Assembly: GCA_040007095.1 (NCBI GenBank)
Contig: JBDTVS010000179.1
Span: 1-51,986, forward strand
Source of the DNA: JBDTVS01 sp040007095
Lineage (GTDB): Bacteria > Acidobacteriota > Vicinamibacteria > Vicinamibacterales > CAVVIG01
Direction: 5' to 3'
Length of the DNA stretch: 51,986 bases
Shown here: positions 8,919 to 16,260 of the stretch, in pieces
How the letters are laid out: each line of letters begins with the position of its first letter
Position numbering within the stretch: the stretch's first letter is position 1
Notes under the pieces: model-generated
Told to the model about the DNA's origin: nothing
Seen by the model: the letters and a program-made list of their open reading frames with translations, nothing else
Databases searched by the model: none
Made by a program: the position numbers and the translations under genes

Positions 8919-9422
8919 TCATTGTTTGGTGAGCACGAGTTGGCCAGAGAACGTCATTCGCTGGCCGGTTGGATCCGCGCAGTCCAGCCCGCCGATTTGC
9001 CCGATCGCGAGGGTGTCCGTGACCTGGCTGACCGTCGTGAACTCTCCCGCACACTGCCGCGGGGATTGGTAGCTCCCCGAGGTGGACATCTGGGACGGCG
9101 GCGTGATGGTTTCCATCGCGGCGGTCGTGGTGGTGGCCTGCAACGGGAGCCAGCCATTCGTGGTGTCCCACGTGATCCGGAACTGCTGGCCATTCGTGCC
9201 CGGCACCAGCACGACCGTCCAGGTCAGCGGCCCCGACACCGGGCTCGCATCAGGGACGGTGATCGTCATGGTGCCGCGCCAGACGCCAGTGAAAAACGAG
9301 TGCTCCACCGGCGTACTGCCGGTCGGAGAGGTCGGCGAGGTGCCTCCACACGCGGCCGCGAGCAGCGCACCGGTCACTGCCACAATGCCGACATACATGT
9401 GCGAGGCTGTCTGTGCATTCAT
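8919..9422 (-). CDS. putative lipoprotein at the end of the secretion operon
   Basis: A 167-residue protein with a lipoprotein signal peptide: hydrophobic VGIVAVTGALL followed by a lipobox ending in AAC, with Cys at about 25. The mature part is Thr/Ser/Pro-rich and looks beta-stranded. No family recognised. It follows virB11 on the same strand after 33 bp. In secretion operons, small lipoproteins take part either in the outer-membrane core (VirB7/TrbH role) or in entry exclusion. It is too long for a classic VirB7, so either role is only a suggestion. Confidence 0.65.
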   Translation of the reverse strand: MNAQTASHMYVGIVAVTGALLAAACGGTSPTSPTGSTPVEHSFFTGVWRGTMTITVPDASPVSGPLTWTVVLVPGTNGQQFRITWDTTNGWLPLQATTTTAAMETITPPSQMSTSGSYQSPRQCAGEFTTVSQVTDTLAIGQIGGLDCADPTGQRMTFSGQLVLTKQ

Positions 9423-9455
9423 GACCGCACGTCCTAGCAGAAAAAGAAGGGAACG

Positions 9456-10439
9456 CTAACACAACGTGTACGCGTCTTGCGTGACAAATCGCTCAAGTCT
9501 TGCGTCGAATTGTTCGATGGACAGGATGTGCGACACGCGCCGAGTCCCGACGTCCGAGCGCGTGATATGTACGACCATGTGAATGGCCGAGGCGATGGCT
9601 TCTCGGACCGCCGCATGCGGCAATCCGACGCCGCCACGGGCGACACAATGCGCCACTCTGGTGAGGGCTTCCGGCGCGGAATTGGCGTGGACCGTCGTCA
9701 GACTGCCACGGTGGCCGGTATTCAGCGCTTGGAGGAGATCGAAGGCCTCGGCCCCTCGCACTTCCCCGACCACAATCCGGTCTGGGCGGTGCCGCAAGGT
9801 CGCCTTGAGCAGGTCGGCAATCGTGACGGCGTCCACGGCCGGAACGTCGTGTGACGCCGGCCGGGCACGACGGGCTTCAAAACTCAGCACGTTCTCCCGA
9901 TTCCCGAGATAAATCTCGGACGTTTCCTCGATGACGACAAGCCGGTCTCCCACAGGAATCACGGCCGCCAGTGCGTTGAGCAGGGTCGTCTTCCCCGTCC
10001 CTGTGCCGCCCGCGATCAGGATGTTCGACCGGTGCAGCACCGCCCGCTCGAGGACCTGCGCCGCGTCTGCAGCGACGGAGCCGATCTCCACCAGGTCCCG
10101 AAGCGAATACCGGCGCGTGAAGCGTCGGATCGTGAGCACGGGGCCGGCCACACTGCAGGGCGGAAACATCGCCGCGATGCGCGAGCCATCCTCAAGCCGA
10201 GCGTCGAGGATTGGCTGCGCCTCGGAGATCTCATCGCCGCAGAATCTGGCGATGTTTTTGATGGCCGCCACCAGGTAGTGCTCTGGCACCGTGCGCCCGG
10301 AGACCTTCTGCAGCCGCCCCCGCCGCTCGACGAAGATCGCCTGGCCGCCAGCGTTGACCATGACCTCGGTGATCTCGTCGTCCGTCAGGAGATCTCGGAT
10401 GGGACCCAGGAACGGCAGGATGCGGTCCAGGCTACTCAT
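9456..10439 (-). CDS. virB11: VirB11/TrbB-type secretion ATPase
   Basis: A 327-residue hexameric traffic ATPase that powers pilus assembly and substrate transfer on the inner membrane. The N-terminal domain (ITEVMVNAGG...VERRGRL) is followed by Walker A GGTGTGKTTLLN at about 144-155, the Asp box VVIEETSEI, Walker B RIVVGEVRGAEA, and the His box GHRGSLTTVHANS. All hallmarks of the family are intact. The ATG at 10439 immediately follows the TAA of the upstream gene (10440-10442), so translation is probably coupled. Confidence 0.93.
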   Translation of the reverse strand: MSSLDRILPFLGPIRDLLTDDEITEVMVNAGGQAIFVERRGRLQKVSGRTVPEHYLVAAIKNIARFCGDEISEAQPILDARLEDGSRIAAMFPPCSVAGPVLTIRRFTRRYSLRDLVEIGSVAADAAQVLERAVLHRSNILIAGGTGTGKTTLLNALAAVIPVGDRLVVIEETSEIYLGNRENVLSFEARRARPASHDVPAVDAVTIADLLKATLRHRPDRIVVGEVRGAEAFDLLQALNTGHRGSLTTVHANSAPEALTRVAHCVARGGVGLPHAAVREAIASAIHMVVHITRSDVGTRRVSHILSIEQFDARLERFVTQDAYTLC

Positions 10440-10739
10440 TTAGACGGCCGGTCGGAGACCCGCGGTCTTCAGATTCTGCGGCGGCGCGCTGCCCCCATCC
10501 GCCGCCTTTCCCTCACGGTGTCCTGACATCTGTTTGCGGAAGGGCCCCGTGTGCGATTCACGCCATTTCACGAAGTCTTTGTCCCTCGCAAGCGTCTCCA
10601 CGAGGGCGTTGAGCACGTAGGACTCCGGCTCGGCGATCATCGTGGCGTAGGCGGCCAGCGCCTCGGCATTCTCCGCCCACAGCCTCATGATCACGCGCAC
10701 TTCCATGGTCTTGCTCTGCCTCGGTTGGATCATCGGCAT
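10440..10739 (-). CDS. small protein of the secretion operon, possible RHH type
   Basis: A 99-residue protein beginning MPMIQPRQSKTMEVRVIMRL. I chose ATG 10739 because GAGGA lies 7 bases upstream. The pattern EVRVIMRLWAENAEALAAYA...ESYVLNALVETLA could be a strand followed by two helices, as in ribbon-helix-helix proteins, and the tail is disordered. It lies between virB8 and virB11 and its stop touches the virB11 start. It could regulate the operon or be a structural accessory; no function is known to me. Confidence 0.6.
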   Translation of the reverse strand: MPMIQPRQSKTMEVRVIMRLWAENAEALAAYATMIAEPESYVLNALVETLARDKDFVKWRESHTGPFRKQMSGHREGKAADGGSAPPQNLKTAGLRPAV

Positions 10740-10803
10740 GGCTCGTTCCTCACGGCCCGGTCCTTGGGCCAACAGTGATGCCCGGAGCTCCGGGCCTCCT
10801 GAT

Positions 10804-11493
10804 TCAAAAGGCTTGGTCGACGTGGAGATTCAGCACCTGCAATCCCAGGGGGTTGACCGTGATGTATTGGTTCGGCACCTCGTCGCGAAACGCGAACTCG
10901 ATTTGGGCGACGAACGTCTCCGTTCCTCGCGGCGTGCGGCTCCCCTGCGGATACGCGAGCTGCTGGAAATCCACCGAGGCTTTAAACGGCGGCGTCCGGG
11001 TTTCGGTCAGGGTGACGTTCTTCACGGTGACCTCGTGATCGTCGGCGCTGGGGTTCTGCAGGAAGCGCTCGATCACCCGGCTTTGCTCATTGCTGGCGAT
11101 CGTCGCGTCCGCGAGCGCGGGCGACAAAAAGAACAGAGACGACGGGTAGTCGCGCTGAATCGTGGCGCGCTGGCGGCTAAAGTGCAGCACGATGAACCGC
11201 GTCAGAAAGTAGCGGAGTTCTGGGGCCTTGGGCACGAATGTCGTGGCGTCATACGACAGGGCCTCGGCCCGCCCGACATCGTTGATGCGAATCACGAGCG
11301 GCTTCACGTGCGCGGCCTGGTGCTGCGTGTGCACCATGACCCCGAAGAGCCCGACGCAGAGCAGCGTGAGTCCGAGCACAGCCAGCTGTAAATGGCGGAC
11401 AAGCACCGTCGGGGCCGCGTACATTTCCACGAAGCCGGCGCGCGCCGCGGCCGTCGAGGATGGCACGATATCGGCGACAGGATGGTCGGACAA
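10804..11493 (-). CDS. virB8: VirB8/TrbF-type inner-membrane channel protein
   Basis: A 229-residue bitopic membrane protein: a short cytosolic N-terminus, one membrane segment at about 34-54 (LAVLGLTLLCVGLFGVMV), then a periplasmic domain of the VirB8/TrbF fold (PELRYFLTRFIVLHFSRQR). VirB8 nucleates assembly of the channel. The start is TTG at 11493, supported by AAGGAG 7 bases upstream; no ATG or GTG fits the alignment as well. This TTG lies 11 bp past the upstream stop codon. Confidence 0.85.
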   Translation of the reverse strand: MSDHPVADIVPSSTAAARAGFVEMYAAPTVLVRHLQLAVLGLTLLCVGLFGVMVHTQHQAAHVKPLVIRINDVGRAEALSYDATTFVPKAPELRYFLTRFIVLHFSRQRATIQRDYPSSLFFLSPALADATIASNEQSRVIERFLQNPSADDHEVTVKNVTLTETRTPPFKASVDFQQLAYPQGSRTPRGTETFVAQIEFAFRDEVPNQYITVNPLGLQVLNLHVDQAF

Positions 11494-11504
11494 GGGTCAG
11501 CTCC

Positions 11505-11753
11505 TTACCAGAGGCGAAACACGTGGGTATGGACCCAGAGAATGAGGGCGAGCGGGACGAGGATCACGAGGCCGAGACCGAGCGCCGCCAGATAGACGCC
11601 CACCAGCGCGCCGTCGTGTGGACTCTCGGTCCATTGCCAGGTGCCGCGGCTCCCGCCCATCGGCAAGAACCGCCGCTTCCCGTAGTAGTCGTAGTTCGGG
11701 TGCCGCTCCTCCCTGGGCGTGAGCTGGCGGCTCGCCGGGTCGTCGTGTCTCAT
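11505..11753 (-). CDS. small single-span membrane protein of the secretion operon
   Basis: An 82-residue protein with a polar N-terminus and one membrane segment near the C-terminus (VGVYLAALGLGLVILVPLAL, about 51-70). Its ATG overlaps the virB6 stop by 4 bp (ATGA), which argues for coupled translation and a role in the secretion system. I do not recognise the family. Small membrane proteins in this position are often assembly or entry-exclusion factors. Confidence 0.6.
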   Translation of the reverse strand: MRHDDPASRQLTPREERHPNYDYYGKRRFLPMGGSRGTWQWTESPHDGALVGVYLAALGLGLVILVPLALILWVHTHVFRLW

Positions 11754-12586
11754 AGCGACATCACCTTTGGAGAGAGGGTCGATAGGTAACTGCCACCGCC
11801 CGAGAAAATCGCGCTCGTCAGCGAGGGAATAAACAGCGTCCCCAGCGCGAACGTCCCGATCAGGACGATCACTTCTACGCCATAGAGTAGGTATTGCTCC
11901 GGCGTGATCCCGGCTGGCATCACGGTCAGCAACTGGAACGCAAAGCGTTCAAAAATCATCAAGTAGGCGAAGGCGACGACTTGGATGAACGCGAACTGAA
12001 TGAACGCCCGAAACCAGTTCCAGAACAGAAAATCCAACTGTTTCACGATGAAAAATGGCACAAAGATTGGGCCGAGGAGCGCACAGACCGCCGTCGCGAT
12101 CATTCCGTAGGCGATCGACAGGAGCGCGGCGCCTTTCGCGACGGAAATGACGATCAGAATGAGCCAGTAGAGGAGGGTTGGCAACAGCGCCCACGCGTTT
12201 GGCGCGAGGAAGCGCGCCCAGAGATCGTCGAGGTGCTGGAACGTCATTTCCAGCGAGCGCGCGTCCAGAATATTGGCGAAGTTCGCGGCCTGGTCGGTGA
12301 TGAGGCGACTGAAGGACAACCCCAGCCCAGGCAACGGTGTCGCGTAGTAGGTGATTAGGGCGTAGCCGAAGGACAGCCACATCACGAACTCCGCGAACGC
12401 GAACATGTGCTCGGAGACATGGTGCTGCGAAAACATCAGCTCGATCCCCTTCCAGGAGATCAGGATCACCGCGATCAGCTTGAACATGTTCAGCCCGAAG
12501 GCGATGAACGTCGGCTCGTACGTCAGGAGCAGTGACGAGATCGCGCTTTGGATGGTGGCGATCGTCGCTAGCTGGATCGGAGGCAT
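11750..12586 (-). CDS. virB6: VirB6/TrbL-type polytopic channel protein
   Basis: A 278-residue inner-membrane protein with about six hydrophobic segments. They include FGLNMFKLIAVILISW near 30-45, LLPTLLYWLILIVISVAKG, GMIATAVCALLGPIFVPFFI, and a late VIVLIGTFALGTLFIPS. The central loop with the FFIVKQLDFLFWNWFRAF stretch is typical of VirB6/TrbL, which forms part of the inner-membrane channel for DNA. It lies downstream of the two VirB5-like genes and its stop overlaps the next gene start. Confidence 0.87.
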   Translation of the reverse strand: MPPIQLATIATIQSAISSLLLTYEPTFIAFGLNMFKLIAVILISWKGIELMFSQHHVSEHMFAFAEFVMWLSFGYALITYYATPLPGLGLSFSRLITDQAANFANILDARSLEMTFQHLDDLWARFLAPNAWALLPTLLYWLILIVISVAKGAALLSIAYGMIATAVCALLGPIFVPFFIVKQLDFLFWNWFRAFIQFAFIQVVAFAYLMIFERFAFQLLTVMPAGITPEQYLLYGVEVIVLIGTFALGTLFIPSLTSAIFSGGGSYLSTLSPKVMSL

Positions 12587-12611
12587 GGAGAACTCCGTTC
12601 TGAACTCGACA

Positions 12612-13424
12612 TTACGGTTGGCGCCAAGCGCGGATCGCGTCGGCGCTACCGGTGATATAGCTCCGCCCCTGCGCCTGCCCGTGCTGCAACTGTTCGATGC
12701 GCATATTGGCGATGATGACGTCCGTGTCCCGCTTCCGCTTTTGCTGCACGGCGAGCTGCTCGGCGATGGCCGCGGCGAGTTGTAGCCTGCTCTCGCCCTG
12801 GCGCGCGGCGATCAGGAGTGCGCCGCTGATTTTGTCGGCGACGGCAGCGGCCGCGTACCTCGGATCCTGGTCGAGCACGTCCTTCTCGAGCTGGGCGATG
12901 ATCGCCACTTCGTTCTTCCGGTTGTTGCGGATGGCCCCGGTCTGCGCCATGGCGACTTCCATCGCACTGGCGGCGATCTGGATGGTGGCCAACTCGGCGC
13001 GGAGCATCTGCCCGCCACGGCCCGGATCCTCTGAGACACGACCGAGCGCCGTCGTCGGATCGTGCAGGGCTTTGCTGGCGGCGGCGAGGCTCGGTCCCGC
13101 CGGCGCGGTGCCGTTGACCGCAAAGAGGAAGCCATCGGAAATCGCCAGCGCCCCGTCCGAATAGCGGGTGCGCCAGGCGGGTGGCGCGACGGTCGTCAGC
13201 ACGTATGTCGCGACCGGCACCCACTGCTGAATCCGCTCGGTGAGGTGTTGCATTTTCTTGAGCGTGTCACCCAGTTGTGTCGTCAGCAGTTCGTGGAGCG
13301 CGTTCAGGGTTTTGTTTTGCACGAGCGCCTCTGGGTCGAACACCACGAGCACGAATGCCCGGGCGCTCGAGGCGGCCAGCAGGACGGCGAGGACGCACCC
13401 GCCGACGCGAACGCGGCGGCTCAC
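12612..13424 (-). CDS. VirB5/TrbJ-like secreted protein, second copy
   Basis: A 270-residue protein with a cleavable signal peptide (VLAVLLAASSARA). The mature protein begins with FVLVVFDPEALVQNKTLN, which matches the start of the neighbouring 13421-14200 protein (VVVFDPANIVQ). Both end with a GSADA...WRQP motif and share the KRDTDV...NM repeat-like helix. They are clearly paralogous VirB5/TrbJ-type proteins, which in other systems sit at the pilus tip or mediate contact with recipients. The start overlaps the upstream stop by 4 bp. Confidence 0.8.
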   Translation of the reverse strand: MSRRVRVGGCVLAVLLAASSARAFVLVVFDPEALVQNKTLNALHELLTTQLGDTLKKMQHLTERIQQWVPVATYVLTTVAPPAWRTRYSDGALAISDGFLFAVNGTAPAGPSLAAASKALHDPTTALGRVSEDPGRGGQMLRAELATIQIAASAMEVAMAQTGAIRNNRKNEVAIIAQLEKDVLDQDPRYAAAAVADKISGALLIAARQGESRLQLAAAIAEQLAVQQKRKRDTDVIIANMRIEQLQHGQAQGRSYITGSADAIRAWRQP

Positions 13425-14200
13425 GGCTGTCTCCAGGTGTTGAGGGCGTCGGCGCTCCCCGCCATGTAATGACGAGACCAGGTGGCGCCCTGCTCCATGT
13501 TCTGGAGCTTCATGTTCATGACCTGCACGTCCGTGTCACGGTCGCGTTTCTGGCCCGCCAGGAGCTGCTCGAGCACGTGACTCAGCATCTGATTGCTGCC
13601 CGTGTCCAAACGCCGTCCCTGGAGCTCACCGGCGCTGATTTTGTCGAGGATCGACGTCAGGCGGTGTAACGAGGTATCCGGCTTCAGGATGTCGCCTTCG
13701 AGGAGGCCGATCACCTGCTGGATCGCGCTGCCGTACTGCCGGACCAGCGCGACTTGATGCGCGGCTCTGGACGCAATGGAGTCCGTCACCTCCACGGTCG
13801 CCATGTCGGTCTCCATGTCTTTCCGGGCGTCGGGTGTGAGCGTCGCCAATGCCTCACCGGCCGGCAGGATCGGGACGGTGACCTTGGCGTATTGCTCCCC
13901 GCGCGGGTCGCCATTGTTTAACGCGTCCAGCCAGGGCCCTCCAAACGGATACTTGGACGGATCGTGCGCGGTGAAGGCAATCGGCACGGTCTTGTACTTG
14001 TCCATCCCGGGAAGCTTCGTGCCAAGCAGTACGGTCTCGTCATACTGCTGCTTGAGCAGATCGAGCTGCGTCAAGGTTTTCAGCACGAGGATCGCGACCT
14101 GGACGATGTTCGCTGGGTCGAAGACCACGACCTGCGCCTGGGCAGCTGGAGCGACGAGCATCACGAGCACGACGGCGAACGCGGTGACGACTCTCTTCAT
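13421..14200 (-). CDS. trbJ: VirB5/TrbJ-like secreted protein, first copy
   Basis: A 259-residue protein with a clear signal peptide (AVVLVMLVAPAAQAQ). A mostly helical mature region contains DLLKQQYDETVLLG, then HQVALVRQYGSAIQQVIG, and ends in MAGSADALNTWRQP. This is the usual size and pattern of TrbJ/VirB5. It is followed by a diverged paralogue, an arrangement that is uncommon; see the finding. It is part of the long minus-strand operon, 9 bp after virB10. Confidence 0.85.
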   Translation of the reverse strand: MKRVVTAFAVVLVMLVAPAAQAQVVVFDPANIVQVAILVLKTLTQLDLLKQQYDETVLLGTKLPGMDKYKTVPIAFTAHDPSKYPFGGPWLDALNNGDPRGEQYAKVTVPILPAGEALATLTPDARKDMETDMATVEVTDSIASRAAHQVALVRQYGSAIQQVIGLLEGDILKPDTSLHRLTSILDKISAGELQGRRLDTGSNQMLSHVLEQLLAGQKRDRDTDVQVMNMKLQNMEQGATWSRHYMAGSADALNTWRQP

Positions 14201-14209
14201 GGCGGGCTC

Positions 14210-15466
14210 CTAATTCGGCAATCCAGGTTGATAGAGCGGTAGGGCGATGTCGCTCATGACGTAGACCTTGATCCGGTGCCCTTCCCGGATCGTGACGGTC
14301 GGCAGGCGGTTCAGGAATCGGGCGAACGTCTGGCTGGTGGCCTGCGAGGTGGAGTCCCCCGTCGTGCCGGTAATGACGACGGAACCGCTCCGCTCGCCGC
14401 CGAACCCGGCGGCCATATACTGCGACAGTCCCTGGATGAGCCCAATAGCCGCAGCCGCGCCAAACGTCGACAGGTAATGCTGGTTCGCCTGATCCTTCAG
14501 GCCCGCGTCGCCAATCTGATTCAGACCCAAAAAATTGTCCAGCCGATAGCTCTGGCCGTTGGGCATCATGAGCCGGACGAACGCCACGGCGAGGCGAGTC
14601 TCGCCGAGCGTGCTCACCGGTTTCGTGCTGCCGAGAATCCGGGCGCCGGCCGGGATGAGCACTCGAGGAGGCGTCCGGCTGGCCGTGTAGATCGGTGTCG
14701 AGACCAACACGTTGACCGGGCTCGCGCCGGACCCGTCGAGCCGGTTCGTCAGGACGGTGTCGATAATCGTGCCCTCATAGACCATGTGCTGGCCTGGCGG
14801 CGGATCCATGGCACGCGCGACTGGGGCCTGGCCTTGCGCCCCACGTGCCGCGATCGAAGTGAGGATGGGCGGCGCGGCCGCCTGGAGGGCCGGAGGCGGC
14901 GGCGGCGGCGCGGCAGACACGGCCTTCACGACACTGTTCGTGACCTCTTCCAGGGTCGGCATCTTGGTTGGCGCCTCGTCGGAGTCAGATCCACGCCGGC
15001 GTGTCTCAGTGGACGGACGCGCGGTGTCTCCCAGCGGCAGCATCTTGCTCTGCACGACATTCGAGGCGAACAAGCTCTCGTAGTTCTTTCGACGTCGTTC
15101 CTCGAGCATCGGATCGGGCGGTTTCGGTGCGCTCCCGCCGCCGAACTCGCCGGATTGGGCGACGCCCGCCGGCTGCAGACCGGTCTGCGTGAGCGTCGGC
15201 CGGTCCGCTTGTTGGGGGACCGGCATGCGGTCGGCCGCCGCGAGTCGCTCCTCGTAGCGACGCAGCTGATCAGGATTCGGGGCCATCATCGAGGGCGTGG
15301 CCGTGGGAGGAGGTTTGCGCGCCACGGGCGCCGACGTGAACAGAATCACGAGCACCATGGCGCCAGCAATGCCGAGCATGAGCCACATCCCGACGCGCCG
15401 GGGGAGGACGCCCTTCGGGCCGGGCCGCGTCACGACCGCTGGGGCGGGACCATAGGTGGGGTCCAT
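14210..15466 (-). CDS. virB10: VirB10/TrbI core-complex protein
   Basis: A 418-residue protein spanning the cell envelope. A cytosolic N-terminus precedes one membrane segment (MWLMLGIAGAMVLVILFTS, about 27-45). A Pro-rich periplasmic linker follows, including a run PPPPPP near 195. The C-terminal VirB10 domain has VYEGTIIDTVLTNRL, LIPAGARILGS and FLNRLPTVTIREGHRIKVYV. It senses ATP use by the motor and opens the outer-membrane channel made with VirB7 and VirB9. Length and domain order are normal; it lies directly after virB9. Confidence 0.92.
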   Translation of the reverse strand: MDPTYGPAPAVVTRPGPKGVLPRRVGMWLMLGIAGAMVLVILFTSAPVARKPPPTATPSMMAPNPDQLRRYEERLAAADRMPVPQQADRPTLTQTGLQPAGVAQSGEFGGGSAPKPPDPMLEERRRKNYESLFASNVVQSKMLPLGDTARPSTETRRRGSDSDEAPTKMPTLEEVTNSVVKAVSAAPPPPPPALQAAAPPILTSIAARGAQGQAPVARAMDPPPGQHMVYEGTIIDTVLTNRLDGSGASPVNVLVSTPIYTASRTPPRVLIPAGARILGSTKPVSTLGETRLAVAFVRLMMPNGQSYRLDNFLGLNQIGDAGLKDQANQHYLSTFGAAAAIGLIQGLSQYMAAGFGGERSGSVVITGTTGDSTSQATSQTFARFLNRLPTVTIREGHRIKVYVMSDIALPLYQPGLPN

Positions 15467-15468
15467 AA

Positions 15469-16242
15469 TCAGTGGTCCGTCGAGGAGAACTCGAGCGTCT
15501 CTTTGCCGAGGGCGAAGTAGCCCCTCTCCAGGATCTTCGGCACGATGTACGTGCCGTTCTCCACGGTGAAGTTGACGAGCTGCGGATCTCCGCCGTCGAT
15601 CAACTGATAGAGCGCTGGCAGTTCGCGCGCATCCGACTTGATGTAGGTGTGCGTGTCATCGTGCCAGATCGTCGAAATCAGGAACGGCTTCTTGTAGGCC
15701 GGCACCCGATACGAGAACTTCATCGCGGCCGGGTAGTTGTGGATCACCTCCGCGGTGTGCGGCTCTGATTGATGCGCCACCGCATCAAGCGAGTTCCGCA
15801 TCTCCCGGAGCGCGGTGCGCATGTCCACCACTTCCTGGACCGGCACGAACTGCGCCGGCGTCGGCACGTGATCGACGTCGGCAGTCACGACGACCTGGAT
15901 GTCCGTGGGCACCTTGCCGTTTTCGTTCAGCAGGAACGAATAGACAGCGCCGCTCACGGTGACGAGATTCAGATTCGTCGCCGCACCTTCCTTCGCCGGT
16001 TTGACGTGGGCGATATTCCTGGCGGCGTTGATCACCCAGAACTCTTTGTCGCCGCACACGACGTCCATGATCTCCTCGCCTTCCGGCAGGATGATCATGG
16101 TGGAGAACCGCACCTTGGACGTGATGCTGATGAGTGTCCGGCCTGTGGCCGACACTTCTCGCACGCCGGTCTGTTCTGCCCGCAGCGGTGCCCACAGCGC
16201 GCCCACCAGCGCGAATCCCAGTCCCACTCGTCGAATCTGCAT
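15469..16242 (-). CDS. virB9: VirB9/TrbG outer-membrane core protein
   Basis: A 257-residue periplasmic/outer-membrane core component with a signal peptide (GLGFALVGALWAPLRA). I chose ATG 16242, with GGGAA about 6 bases upstream, over the GTG at 16248, which lies almost on that ribosome binding site. The fold markers are VRFSTMIILPEGEEIMDVVCGD and, near the end, FSYRVPA and VPKILERGYFALGKE. It interlocks with VirB10 and VirB7. The stop is 2 bp before the virB10 start. Confidence 0.9.
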   Translation of the reverse strand: MQIRRVGLGFALVGALWAPLRAEQTGVREVSATGRTLISITSKVRFSTMIILPEGEEIMDVVCGDKEFWVINAARNIAHVKPAKEGAATNLNLVTVSGAVYSFLLNENGKVPTDIQVVVTADVDHVPTPAQFVPVQEVVDMRTALREMRNSLDAVAHQSEPHTAEVIHNYPAAMKFSYRVPAYKKPFLISTIWHDDTHTYIKSDARELPALYQLIDGGDPQLVNFTVENGTYIVPKILERGYFALGKETLEFSSTDH

Positions 16243-16260
16243 ACTCACTTCCCTTCTGGT

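Noticed and set aside
14276..15520. 414-residue plus-strand frame opposite virB10
   Set aside because: Antisense shadow; low-complexity, Arg-rich product.
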